A DNA stretch of 64,000 bases from Phocaeicola abscessus CCUG 55929 (lineage in GTDB: Bacteria; Bacteroidota; Bacteroidia; Bacteroidales; Bacteroidaceae). The stretch lies in contig NZ_HE997185.1 in NCBI RefSeq assembly GCF_000312445.1, forward strand, positions 62,001-126,000. Direction: 5' to 3'. A program made the position numbers and the translations under genes. A model generated the notes under the pieces. That model was not told where the DNA came from. It saw only the letters and a program-made list of their open reading frames with translations, and made no database searches. Of the stretch, positions 8,955 to 17,208 are shown one piece after another. Positions within the stretch are counted from its first letter, which is position 1. Every line of letters starts with the position of its first letter.

Positions 8955-10187
8955 ATGGAAACGAAGCGAGAACTCATTCTTATTAGCATCAGCGGTGTCG
9001 ATCGTCCGGGCCTGACGGCCTCGATTACTCAAATTCTATCCGAATACGATGTAACGATCCTCGATATCGGGCAGGCCGATATCCATAGCCAGCTGTCTTT
9101 GGGTATCCTTTTCATGAGTCGTGAAGAGGATTCCGGAAACATTATGAAAGAGCTGTTATTCAAGGCTACGGCATTAGGAATTGCGATCCGTTTCTCGCCC
9201 GTGGCTGAAAGCGAATACATGCATTGGGTGAACATGCAAGGGAAGAACCGTTACATCTTGACGCTGCTGGGACGCAAACTCTCCGCTCATCACATTGCAG
9301 CCGTAACGAAGATCCTCGCCGACCAGGGATTGAATATTGATTCTATCAAACGACTGACCGGCCGCATGCCGCTCGACGAGCAGAAGGCGAGCGTCCGCGC
9401 CTGCATTGAATTCTCCGTTCGAGGGAATCCGCAGCACATGGAAGAAATGCAAAGCCGACTCATGCACCTGAGTTCGGAGATGGGAGTCGACTTTTCTTTT
9501 CAGTTGGACAACATGTATCGCCGAATGCGTCGGTTGATTTGCTTCGACATGGATTCTACCCTCATTCAAACGGAATGTATCGATGAGTTGGCAGAACGTG
9601 CCGGCGTGGGCGAACAGGTCCGGGCGATCACCGAAAGGGCCATGCGCGGAGAGATCGATTTCAAAGAAAGTTTTGCCCGAAGAGTCGCTTTATTGAAAGG
9701 ACTCGAGGAGAGTGCTATGCGCGATATTGCAGAACATTTGCCCATCACCGAAGGTGTCGACCGGCTCATGTTCGTGCTGAAGCACTACGGGTATAAAATT
9801 GCGATCCTTTCAGGAGGATTCACTTATTTCGGCCATTATTTGAAACAGAAATACGGCATCGATTACATGTACGCGAACGAACTGGAGATCGCTGACGGAA
9901 AATTGACCGGCCGTTATGTGGGCGAGATCGTGGACGGAAAACGCAAGGCGGAACTCTTGCGCCTGATTGCGCAAGTCGAACACGTAGACATTGCGCAAAC
10001 CATCGCCGTGGGAGACGGAGCGAACGACTTGCCGATGCTTTCGACGGCTGGTCTGGGCATCGCCTTCCATGCCAAACCGAAAGTGGTGGCCAATACCAGG
10101 CAATCCATCAACACGATCGGCTTGGACGGCGTGCTCTACTTCTTAGGCTTTAAAGATTCCTATCTCGAAGAGAAGGGTAAATTATAA
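8955..10187 (+). CDS. serB: Phosphoserine phosphatase SerB with two N-terminal ACT domains
   Basis: SerB removes phosphate from phosphoserine, the last step of serine synthesis. The 410-residue protein has an ACT-type region first (LILISISGVDRPGLTASITQILSEY; second ACT-like part about residues 93-180), which in relatives senses serine. The HAD phosphatase follows: motif I CFDMDSTLIQTECIDELA (nucleophile Asp near residue 199), motif II ILSGGFTYFG, motif IV VGDGANDLPML. All catalytic residues are present. The DEAD-box gene follows 35 bases later on the same strand. A near-consensus box (TAATTTCG) lies just upstream. Confidence 0.95.
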   Translation: METKRELILISISGVDRPGLTASITQILSEYDVTILDIGQADIHSQLSLGILFMSREEDSGNIMKELLFKATALGIAIRFSPVAESEYMHWVNMQGKNRYILTLLGRKLSAHHIAAVTKILADQGLNIDSIKRLTGRMPLDEQKASVRACIEFSVRGNPQHMEEMQSRLMHLSSEMGVDFSFQLDNMYRRMRRLICFDMDSTLIQTECIDELAERAGVGEQVRAITERAMRGEIDFKESFARRVALLKGLEESAMRDIAEHLPITEGVDRLMFVLKHYGYKIAILSGGFTYFGHYLKQKYGIDYMYANELEIADGKLTGRYVGEIVDGKRKAELLRLIAQVEHVDIAQTIAVGDGANDLPMLSTAGLGIAFHAKPKVVANTRQSINTIGLDGVLYFLGFKDSYLEEKGKL

Positions 10188-10222
10188 CTATTGCATCATA
10201 TCAAAACTATTAAGCGCACTTC

Positions 10223-11437
10223 ATGAAATTTTCAGAATTCAATTTCGATCCTACCGTCCTTCAGGCGTTAGACGCTATGAATTTTAGTGAATGTACCCCT
10301 ATTCAGGAGAAGACCATCCCGGTGTTGTTAAACGGTCGCGACGTTATCGGCGTAGCGCAAACCGGAACGGGGAAAACAGCTGCGTATTTGCTGCCCGTCA
10401 TCAATCAGCTCTGCGGGGGGACGTATCCGAAGGATGCGGTCAACTGCATCATCATGTCGCCCACAAGAGAACTGGCGCAGCAAATCGATCAGCAGATGGA
10501 AGGTTTTTCGTACTTTATGCCCGTCTCGAGCGTGGCCGTGTACGGGGGGAACGACGGGACGCGTTTCGAACAGGAGAAACGCGGATTGACGCTGGGGGCC
10601 GATGTGGTTATCGCCACGCCGGGACGACTGATCAGCCATATCGGCTTGGGGTATGTCGATTTCTCCCAAGTCTCTTTCTTCATTCTCGACGAAGCCGACC
10701 GTATGCTCGACATGGGATTTTACGACGATATCATGCAGATCGTAAAGCTCCTCCCCAAGAAGAGGCAAACCCTCCTGTTCTCCGCCACCATGCCCGATAA
10801 GATTCAGCAATTGGCCGAAAATATACTGGATCATCCAGTCGAAATCAAATTGGCCGTGTCAAAACCGGCCGAAAAAATCATTCAGACAGCCTATATCTGT
10901 TACCAGACTCAGAAGTTCCGGATTATCCGCACCCTGTTCTCTGACGCGACGCAAAGCCGCATCATTATTTTCGCTTCTTCGAAGTTAAAAGTCAAAGAGA
11001 TTGCCAAAACCCTGAAAAACATGCGTCTGAATGTGGGCGAGATGCATTCCGACTTGGAACAGTGGCAACGCAACGAAATGATGACGGAGTTCAAAGCCGG
11101 CCACATCAACATCTTGGTGGCTACCGACATCGTAGCGCGAGGAATCGACATCGACGATGTCCGGCTGATCATCAATTACGACGTGCCTCACGATTGCGAG
11201 GATTACGTGCATCGAATAGGGCGTACGGCGCGCGCTAACAACGACGGATGCGCCATCACGTTGGTCAGCGAAGAAGAACAGTTCAAGTTCAAGCAGATAG
11301 AAAACTTCTTGGGAAAAGAGATATATAAACTCCCTGTTCCGGAAGAGTTGGGCGAAGCGCCTGCCTATGAACCGGAAAAGAACTCCGGCAAACGGAGAAG
11401 CTCCCATAAGAAACGACCGGCCAAACGGAATCGTTGA
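10223..11437 (+). CDS. DEAD-box ATP-dependent RNA helicase
   Basis: A 404-residue DEAD-box helicase that unwinds RNA duplexes with ATP. In order it shows the Q motif (ECTPIQEKTIPVLL), Walker A AQTGTGKTAAYLLP, SPTRELAQQ, TPGRL, DEADRMLDMGF, SATMP, VATDIVARGIDI and HRIGRTAR, followed by a short basic tail rich in Lys/Arg (SGKRRSSHKKRPAKRNR) that probably binds RNA. The short tail resembles the RhlE-type group more than DeaD/CsdA. It follows serB by 35 bases. Its stop is only 12 bases before the 41-bp repeat array, so the array is likely transcribed as its 3' untranslated region unless termination occurs inside it. Confidence 0.93.
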   Translation: MKFSEFNFDPTVLQALDAMNFSECTPIQEKTIPVLLNGRDVIGVAQTGTGKTAAYLLPVINQLCGGTYPKDAVNCIIMSPTRELAQQIDQQMEGFSYFMPVSSVAVYGGNDGTRFEQEKRGLTLGADVVIATPGRLISHIGLGYVDFSQVSFFILDEADRMLDMGFYDDIMQIVKLLPKKRQTLLFSATMPDKIQQLAENILDHPVEIKLAVSKPAEKIIQTAYICYQTQKFRIIRTLFSDATQSRIIIFASSKLKVKEIAKTLKNMRLNVGEMHSDLEQWQRNEMMTEFKAGHINILVATDIVARGIDIDDVRLIINYDVPHDCEDYVHRIGRTARANNDGCAITLVSEEEQFKFKQIENFLGKEIYKLPVPEELGEAPAYEPEKNSGKRRSSHKKRPAKRNR

Positions 11438-11449
11438 GGCGATAAAAGT

Positions 11450-11818
11450 TAAAATCCGTTTTAGGTGCTGCTGATCCGCTCGGCGGGAGCTAAAATCCAT
11501 TTTAGGTGCTGCTGATCCGCTCAGCGGGAGTTAAAATCCATTTTAGGCGTTGCTGATCCGCTCGGCGGGAGTTAAAATCCATTTTAGGCGTTGCTGATCC
11601 GCTCAGCGGGAGCTAAAATCCATTTTAGGCGTTGCTGATCCGCTCAGCGGGAGCTAAAATCCATTTTAGGCGTTGCTGATCCGCTCGGCGGGAGCTAAAA
11701 TCCATTTTAGGCGTTGCTGATCCGCTCAGCGGGAGCTAAAATCTATTTTAAGCGTTGCTGATCCGCTCGGCGGGAGCTAAAATCCATTTTAAGCGTTGCT
11801 GATCCGCTCGGCGGGAGT
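11450..11818 (+). repeat. Tandem array: nine copies of a 41-bp repeat
   Basis: Nine head-to-tail units with an exact 41-bp period start at 11450, 11491, 11532, 11573, 11614, 11655, 11696, 11737 and 11778. Each opens with TAAAATCCATTTTA, a perfect 6-bp inverted repeat about CC (unit 1 has G for A, unit 8 has T for C), then G/A-GCG-TTGCT, then GATCCGCTC-A/G-GCGGGAG. The last part is also self-complementary (CCGCT-C-AGCGG). Units differ at only a few sites, which suggests recent amplification or homogenisation. The array fills the whole gap between two convergent genes. There are no spacers, so it is not CRISPR. Function is unknown. Confidence 0.95.
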
Positions 11819-11820
11819 TA

Positions 11821-12615
11821 TTACCGGACCAACACATAATCGATATGCCCCTCTTTATCAATCATCAGATTGACGAGGTAGCACGACGCTTCGTCCGGAA
11901 TGCAAAAGCTGGCTTGAAAACGGTAGCCTTTCGCGTCCACCCCTCCGAAGTCCATATCCGAGAGCACGGCATATTGGTAAAAATCGGGCGGAATCAAGTC
12001 TTCAAACATCTGCTTGCGGATGTCCTGAGCGAAAAGACTGGTCTTCCCCTCATACACGCAAATGTGTATGATATTGTCGTAGTAAACGTTGTCGACGGCT
12101 ATCCCCTCGTCCGAGAGACCCGGCTTGGTGATTCTCATGCGTGAGGGATTGATATAGACATACCCGTGATAGCGATGATTGTTATAATACACTACAGAAT
12201 CTTTCTTCACGACTTCTTCGTAAACCGGTACATCGGTTTTATGAATAAATGCGTTCACGTCTGCATGTTCATCCGCTTTATGCAAACGGATATGTTCGTC
12301 GAAAATGGAATGGAACCAAAAGAGGTGCTGCGTCAGTTTCTCGATCCTGTAACCGTTGGTCACCGCCCCGTAGGTGATCAGGCTGTCGGCATATATTTTA
12401 AAACGCACGGGAGCGATCGCTTCATCCGTATAGAAAATCGTATCGCCCACTATGTTCATGAGCGGCTCATCAGTGCCGTCTTCCTGCCAGATGCCTTGCA
12501 GCATGGCTTTCGCCTCCTCGTTTTCCTCCATCGAAGCACCGTCCTTCGACGCTTGCCTGCACGAGGCGAAAGCGATAAAAAAAGTTATAACGACGATATA
12601 GCTTATGACTCTCAT
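11821..12615 (-). CDS. Lipoprotein, probably DUF4738 family
   Basis: The 264-residue product has a lipoprotein signal (YIVVITFFIAFASC, Cys at about residue 19). The mature protein begins with a charged linker, then LQGIWQEDGTDEPLMNIVGDTIFYTDEAIAPVRFKIYADSLITYG, a layout I associate with DUF4738, a Bacteroidales lipoprotein family of unknown function. The middle (DSVVYYNNHRYHGYVYINPSRMRI) and end (YLVNLMIDKEGHIDYVLVR) look like beta structure. It is probably anchored in the inner or outer membrane facing the periplasm. Its stop codon abuts the repeat array. The family name is from memory of the pattern. Confidence 0.6.
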   Translation of the reverse strand: MRVISYIVVITFFIAFASCRQASKDGASMEENEEAKAMLQGIWQEDGTDEPLMNIVGDTIFYTDEAIAPVRFKIYADSLITYGAVTNGYRIEKLTQHLFWFHSIFDEHIRLHKADEHADVNAFIHKTDVPVYEEVVKKDSVVYYNNHRYHGYVYINPSRMRITKPGLSDEGIAVDNVYYDNIIHICVYEGKTSLFAQDIRKQMFEDLIPPDFYQYAVLSDMDFGGVDAKGYRFQASFCIPDEASCYLVNLMIDKEGHIDYVLVR

Positions 12616-12661
12616 TTCAACAATCTTCTTGCAAATTTTCGCTCGCTTTCTTTGCGTTCGA

Positions 12662-12669
12662 CAAAATTA
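12662..12669 (-). promoter_or_regulatory. -7 box for the 11821-12615 lipoprotein gene
   Basis: TAATTTTG on the minus strand, 46 bases before the ATG at 12615. Confidence 0.4.
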
Positions 12670-12732
12670 CAATAAATTTGAGAGGGAATCTTATTTTGAC
12701 GAAAAAACTTCGATAAAACAGAATAATATGCT

Positions 12733-12740
12733 TACTTTTG
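12733..12740 (+). promoter_or_regulatory. -7 box almost touching the HU/SPOR start codon
   Basis: TACTTTTG ends only 4 bases before the ATG at 12745. If used, transcription would begin at or next to the start codon and the message would be leaderless. Confidence 0.4.
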
Positions 12741-12744
12741 CATC

Positions 12745-13827
12745 ATGGATGAATTGGCAAGACATATAGAAATGCTGCTGTTGGAGAACGATTGCGTCAT
12801 CGTCCCCGAATTAGGCGGATTCATCGCTCACTACGAATCGGCGCATTACGATGCTGCGGAGCATATCTATTATCCTCCCAAACGCACCATCGGCTTCAAT
12901 TCGAAACTGATCATCAACGATGGGCTGCTGGTTCAATGCTATATGCAGACTTATCACACCGACTTTCCCGACGCTACGCGAAAGATAAAACAGGAGGCGG
13001 AAGCGATGAAAGATCGGTTGCATCGGGAGGGAAGCGTAGCGATTCCCCGCGTGGGTAAGTTGTGCTGCAATATTCACGACGTGTACGAGTTTCATCCGAG
13101 CGAAGAAGAGCTTGCAACTCCTTCGCTATATCAACTCGATTCGCTTTATATCCGCGAGCTGGACGAAGCTCCCCCGATATCGGCGAAAACGATTCCTTTC
13201 GTCCGGAAGCAGATCGAAACGCGCCAAGAGCGGAAAGCTGTTCCCGTCCGGTGGATCGGCAAAGCGGTTGCGGTAGCTGCGGCGATCGTTCTTTTCTTCT
13301 TCCTCTCCACCCCTGTCGAGAATACCTATACAGACGACGGGAACTACGCTTCGTTGGAGACGGCCGAATTGGTCAGCGCAATCAAAACCCAGTCGTTAGC
13401 CATGAATGTGATCGCTCCCAAAGGAGCCGAAAAACAACCATCCGTACCGCGCAAGCCGGCAAGCGCCGCAACCGAGAAAGCCCCTGAACAGGGACGGATC
13501 GATGTCAACGGACCGAACGAGCTGTCGGAACCGGCGGTAACCAACTCTGTCCAGGAACCCGTACCGGAAGGGCCGACAGCTGCGACGATGGAAAATACCC
13601 CCCGATACCATATCGTCATTGCGAGCTTGGAAACGATGGCCGGGGCGCAGGCCTACATCGAGGCTCATCAGCAAAAAGAAGAATACAGCCTCAGCATCCG
13701 CGAAGGAAACGGACATTTCCGTATCGTCTTATGCAGTTTCGACGAAGAACCGGCGGCCTATAAAAAGTTGAACGAATTTAAACGGCAAGATGTACACCCG
13801 AATGCATGGGTGCTTGCTTCCAAATGA
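12745..13827 (+). CDS. HU-CCDC81 domain and SPOR domain membrane protein
   Basis: A 360-residue protein with three recognisable parts. Residues 1-125 match the bacterial HU-like CCDC81 pair (HIEMLLLENDCVIVPELGGFIAHYESA, then GSVAIPRVGKLCCNIHDVYEFHP). One membrane helix follows near residues 173-187 (AVAVAAAIVLFFFLS). After a Pro/Ala-rich linker comes a C-terminal SPOR domain (YHIVIASLETMAGAQAYIEAHQ to HPNAWVLASK), a fold that binds denuded peptidoglycan. So the HU part is cytoplasmic and the SPOR part periplasmic, as expected for an envelope or division-associated protein. It is followed 9 bases later by the FHA gene and then by cob genes. Confidence 0.85.
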   Translation: MDELARHIEMLLLENDCVIVPELGGFIAHYESAHYDAAEHIYYPPKRTIGFNSKLIINDGLLVQCYMQTYHTDFPDATRKIKQEAEAMKDRLHREGSVAIPRVGKLCCNIHDVYEFHPSEEELATPSLYQLDSLYIRELDEAPPISAKTIPFVRKQIETRQERKAVPVRWIGKAVAVAAAIVLFFFLSTPVENTYTDDGNYASLETAELVSAIKTQSLAMNVIAPKGAEKQPSVPRKPASAATEKAPEQGRIDVNGPNELSEPAVTNSVQEPVPEGPTAATMENTPRYHIVIASLETMAGAQAYIEAHQQKEEYSLSIREGNGHFRIVLCSFDEEPAAYKKLNEFKRQDVHPNAWVLASK

Positions 13828-13836
13828 TCGATCGAT

Positions 13837-14352
13837 ATGAAAAGAGTCCGATGTCCCAAATGTGATCATTATATCATGTTTGACGAAACGAAATACGGCG
13901 AGGGTCAGGCATTGGTCTTTGTCTGCGAAAAATGTCGTAAAGAATTTCGGATTCGTATGGGCAAATCGAATGCCAAGCCACTTCGAAAAGAGGATTTCGG
14001 AAATATCGTCGTCGTGGAAAACGCGTTTGCACCGAAACAGATCCTCCCCCTAAAAGAGGGCGACAACCTGATAGGCCGGCGATACAGAGGAATGAAGGTG
14101 GATGTCCCCGTCGAATCTACCGATCCCAGCATGGATTGGCGCCACTGTTATATCCATGTAAGAAAGAATGCGGATGGCGAAATAAGCTATACGCTGCGGG
14201 ATAACGATAGCGCTACAGGAACATTCTTGATGAACGAACTCATCGAAGGCAGAGACAGGCGCCGAATCGAAGACGGGGCGATTCTCACCTTGGGAGCCAC
14301 GACCCTCATCTTCCACGCTGCACCCGACAACATAAAAAGTCGTAAGGCATGA
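13837..14352 (+). CDS. Zinc-ribbon and FHA domain protein
   Basis: The 171-residue product begins with a zinc ribbon of the MJ0042 kind (VRCPKCDHYIMFDE, then VCEKCRKEFRIR; four cysteines in two CxxC pairs). An FHA domain covers about residues 60-165 (DNLIGRRYRGMKVDVPVESTDPSMDWRHCYIHV, then LRDNDSATGTFLMNELIEGRDRRRIEDGAILTLGATTLIF). FHA domains bind phosphothreonine peptides. The usual Arg-Ser-His core appears here in altered form (DPSMDWRHC), so binding should not be assumed. No kinase gene is beside it. Its stop overlaps the cobU start by four bases, so it is translated from the same message as the cob genes. Confidence 0.8.
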   Translation: MKRVRCPKCDHYIMFDETKYGEGQALVFVCEKCRKEFRIRMGKSNAKPLRKEDFGNIVVVENAFAPKQILPLKEGDNLIGRRYRGMKVDVPVESTDPSMDWRHCYIHVRKNADGEISYTLRDNDSATGTFLMNELIEGRDRRRIEDGAILTLGATTLIFHAAPDNIKSRKA

Positions 14353-14879
14353 AACAGATTATTCTCATCACCGGCGGTGAACGTTCGGGCAAAAGTCAGT
14401 TCGCAGAAAAGATGGCACTCGCCCTGTCAAAGCATCCCGTCTATTTGGCCACGTCGAGGATATGGGACGACGAATTTCGCGAACGCGTTTCCAAGCATCG
14501 GACTCGGAGAGGTTCCGAATGGACGAACATAGAAAAGGATAAAGAGCTGTATGCCGTCGACGTAACCGGACGAGTGGCGGTGATCGATTGCGTCACCCTG
14601 TGGTGCACCAATTATTTCTTCGACATGAAAGCCGATACGACGAAAGCTTTGCAGTGGGTGAAAGAAGACTTTGACCGATTCACGGAAAGAGATGCAACTT
14701 ATATCTTCGTGACCAACGAAATCGGTTCGGGAGGCGTTTCGAAGAATCGACTGCAAAGACAGTTTACCGATCTGCAAGGTTGGATGAACCAACATATCGC
14801 TTCGAAAGCCGATACCGTGTTCTTAATGGTTTCGGGTATCCCCGTTTTGATAAAAGGTTCCTCCCCCATCGCCCTATGA
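14349..14879 (+). CDS. cobU: Bifunctional adenosylcobinamide kinase / adenosylcobinamide-phosphate guanylyltransferase
   Basis: CobU phosphorylates adenosylcobinamide and then adds GMP, forming AdoCbi-GDP for lower-ligand attachment. The 176-residue protein has the P-loop [16 protein letters not shown] at residues 5-20, [31 protein letters not shown] with the histidine used for guanylyl transfer, VIDCVTLW and TNEIGSGG, all diagnostic. It overlaps the FHA gene by ATGA and precedes cobT by 13 bases. No cobalamin riboswitch was recognised upstream, so regulation by B12 cannot be claimed here. Confidence 0.95.
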   Translation: MKQIILITGGERSGKSQFAEKMALALSKHPVYLATSRIWDDEFRERVSKHRTRRGSEWTNIEKDKELYAVDVTGRVAVIDCVTLWCTNYFFDMKADTTKALQWVKEDFDRFTERDATYIFVTNEIGSGGVSKNRLQRQFTDLQGWMNQHIASKADTVFLMVSGIPVLIKGSSPIAL

Positions 14880-14892
14880 CGTTTCGTATGCA

Positions 14893-15930
14893 ATGAAAAC
14901 TTTTCGAATCGATAGACCGGATCAAACCATCAAGTTCGCTCTGACGGATAAGATCGACAATCTGACTAAACCCAAAGGGGCGTTGGGCATGCTGGAAGAG
15001 CTTGCCTTGCAGATCGGGCTGATTCAACAAACCCTCTCCCCTTCCCTGTCCCATCCTCACCATATCTTATGGGCAGGCGATCACGGCATCGCAACGGAAG
15101 GGGTCAGCAAGTCGCCCAAAGAAGTCACGTGGCAGCAATTGAGCAATTTCGTTCATGGCGGCGGCGGGATCAATTTTCTTTGCCGACAACATCGTTTCAA
15201 GTTGGTAATCGTCGATGCAGGCGTCGATCACGAACTCCCTTACGAGTGTGGCATAGTGAATTGTAGCGTCGGGCGGGGGACTAAGAACTTCCTTTACGGA
15301 CCAGCCATGACGGATGCGGAGCGCGACCTGTGCGTGGAAAGAGGTGCCGCGATCGTCGACGAATCGTTCGAAGCAGGCTGCAATGTGATCAGCTTCGGCG
15401 AGATGGGCGTCGGTAACACGTCGCCTTCTTCGATTTGGATGCATTTAATGACCGGTATCCCTCTGAAAGAATGTGTAGGCGCAGGCAGCGGACTGACCGC
15501 CGAAGCCGTCCGCCGCAAATATGAGATTCTAAAGAAAGCAGTCGAGAACTATCGAGGAGACCGTTCCGCAGAGAGCTATTTGAGTTGGTTCGGCGGATTC
15601 GAGATGAATATGGCGGTGGGCGGCATGCTGCGCGCCGCCGAGCACGGAATGATTATACTCGTCGACGGTTTTATCATGACGAACTGCCTGCTGGCCGCCA
15701 GTAAACTCTATCCGAACATCTCGGATTACGCTATCTTTACTCACCAGAGCGATGAGTCCGGCCATCGCCTCGTATTGAACGCCCTGCATGCACACCCTAT
15801 TTTGCGCATCGGACTGCGCCTGGGCGAAGGTACCGGTGCGGTATGCGCTTATCCGATCGTAGAGTCGGCGGTCAGAATGATTAACGAGATGGATACTTTT
15901 ACTCACGCCTCTATTACGAAATACTTTTAA
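14893..15930 (+). CDS. cobT: Nicotinate-nucleotide:dimethylbenzimidazole phosphoribosyltransferase
   Basis: CobT makes alpha-ribazole phosphate from nicotinate mononucleotide and a lower-ligand base. The 345-residue product has the family pattern [50 protein letters not shown] and the catalytic-glutamate motif [15 protein letters not shown] near residue 315. Length is standard. It sits 13 bases after cobU and 1 base before cobS. Which base it activates (dimethylbenzimidazole or adenine) cannot be read from the sequence; no bza genes are present in the window. Confidence 0.95.
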   Translation: MKTFRIDRPDQTIKFALTDKIDNLTKPKGALGMLEELALQIGLIQQTLSPSLSHPHHILWAGDHGIATEGVSKSPKEVTWQQLSNFVHGGGGINFLCRQHRFKLVIVDAGVDHELPYECGIVNCSVGRGTKNFLYGPAMTDAERDLCVERGAAIVDESFEAGCNVISFGEMGVGNTSPSSIWMHLMTGIPLKECVGAGSGLTAEAVRRKYEILKKAVENYRGDRSAESYLSWFGGFEMNMAVGGMLRAAEHGMIILVDGFIMTNCLLAASKLYPNISDYAIFTHQSDESGHRLVLNALHAHPILRIGLRLGEGTGAVCAYPIVESAVRMINEMDTFTHASITKYF

Positions 15931-15931
15931 T

Positions 15932-16678
15932 ATGAAGCAGATCCTCGCAGCATTCATCTTCTTTACCCGACTTCCCCTTGGGAAAATCGTACAAGTTCCG
16001 GCGGAATACTTCCGACAAGTGGTTAGTTATTGGCCGCTGACAGGGTATCTCACCGGCGGCCTGATGGCTTTGACGATCGTGTTCCTGCCCTACCTGTTTC
16101 CCATACCTGTAGCCGTGATTCTTGCTATGCTGACGAGGCTATCAGTCACCGGAGCCTTGCATGAAGACGGACTAGCCGACTTTTGCGACGGTTTCGGCGG
16201 AGGCACTGATCGGGAACGAGTTCTGAGCATTATGAAAGATTCGCACATCGGCACTTACGGCGTATTAGGACTGATCCTGTATTTCTCTCTATCGATCACG
16301 ACGTTGGCTTCCATCCCCTATCCACTGATTGGCTCCGTACTACTCTGCGGAGATGTTTGGAGCAAGTTTTGCGCTTCGCACATTGTGAATTTCCTGCCGT
16401 ATGCCCGAAAAGCGGAAGAATCCAAGACGAAACTCGTCTACGACAGGATGTGTCCGCGAGTCCTTCTTATCAATGCGGCACTCGCCCTGTTTCCCGTTGT
16501 CTTTCTAATGCGGCCCGTTTATTGGCCGGCTCTCTTTATTCCCGTTATAGTTTGCGCATCGCTCATCTGGTATATGAAAAAACGCATTCAAGGTTATACG
16601 GGCGATTGTTGCGGAGCGCTGTTCCTGTGTAGTGAACTCTCTTTCTACCTCGCTGTCCTTGCTATCCATTATTTATGA
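15932..16678 (+). CDS. cobS: Adenosylcobinamide-GDP ribazoletransferase (cobalamin synthase)
   Basis: CobS, an integral membrane enzyme, joins AdoCbi-GDP with alpha-ribazole (phosphate) to complete the corrinoid. The 248-residue protein begins ILAAFIFFTRLPLGKI, carries the conserved acidic motif HEDGLADFCDGFGGGTDRERVLSIMKDSHIGTYG near residues 70-103, and has six or so hydrophobic segments. It ends GYTGDCCGALFLCSELSFYLAVLA, a conserved C-terminal block. Its stop overlaps the cobC start by 4 bases. Confidence 0.95.
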   Translation: MKQILAAFIFFTRLPLGKIVQVPAEYFRQVVSYWPLTGYLTGGLMALTIVFLPYLFPIPVAVILAMLTRLSVTGALHEDGLADFCDGFGGGTDRERVLSIMKDSHIGTYGVLGLILYFSLSITTLASIPYPLIGSVLLCGDVWSKFCASHIVNFLPYARKAEESKTKLVYDRMCPRVLLINAALALFPVVFLMRPVYWPALFIPVIVCASLIWYMKKRIQGYTGDCCGALFLCSELSFYLAVLAIHYL

Positions 16679-17205
16679 TGAACGTTTATCTCATTCGCCA
16701 CACTTCCGTCGCTGTTCCTCAGGGGACGTGTTACGGGCAGTCGGATGTGCCAGTTAAAGATTCTTTTGAAGAAGAAGCCACTGCAGTTTTACGGCAAATA
16801 AAGGACATCCGTTTCGATAAGGTATATTGCAGTCCCTTGTCGCGTTGTGTAAAACTCGCCGCTTATTGCGGTTATCCCAATGCGGAAAGAGAAGAGAGAA
16901 TCAAAGAGATCGACTTCGGAGACTGGGAAATGAAAAAGTATGACGAGATCGAAGATCCGAGACTTCAGGAATGGTATGCCGATTATATCCGTGTTCGTGC
17001 GACCAATGGGGAATCGTTTATCGACCAATATCTTCGCGTGAGCCACTTTTTGAACGAATTGAGGCGGAAGGATTACCGGAACGTTGCGCTCTTCACGCAT
17101 GGCGGCGTGCTGATCGACGGTCAGGTGTACGCCCGCCTTTTTACGTTTGAGGAAGCGTACCGCTATTTACCGGCTTACGGAAAAGTGGTGAAGATTACGA
17201 TCTGA
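16675..17205 (+). CDS. cobC: Alpha-ribazole phosphatase, histidine phosphatase family
   Basis: CobC removes the 5' phosphate from alpha-ribazole phosphate or from the finished cobalamin phosphate. The 176-residue product has the phosphohistidine motif YLIRHTSVAVPQGTCYGQSDVPV at its start and the second histidine in ALFTHGGVLIDG near residue 142. The CYGQSDVPL-like stretch is typical of CobC within the phosphoglycerate-mutase superfamily. It is the last gene of the cobU-T-S-C cluster and ends 3 bases before the convergent permease gene. Confidence 0.92.
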   Translation: MMNVYLIRHTSVAVPQGTCYGQSDVPVKDSFEEEATAVLRQIKDIRFDKVYCSPLSRCVKLAAYCGYPNAEREERIKEIDFGDWEMKKYDEIEDPRLQEWYADYIRVRATNGESFIDQYLRVSHFLNELRRKDYRNVALFTHGGVLIDGQVYARLFTFEEAYRYLPAYGKVVKITI

Positions 17206-17208
17206 GCC

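Noticed and set aside
11450-11818. CRISPR array
   Set aside because: Units are contiguous without variable spacers and no cas genes are in the window.
14200-14348. Cobalamin riboswitch before the cob genes
   Set aside because: cobU overlaps the FHA gene and no B12-box sequence was seen there or before 12745.
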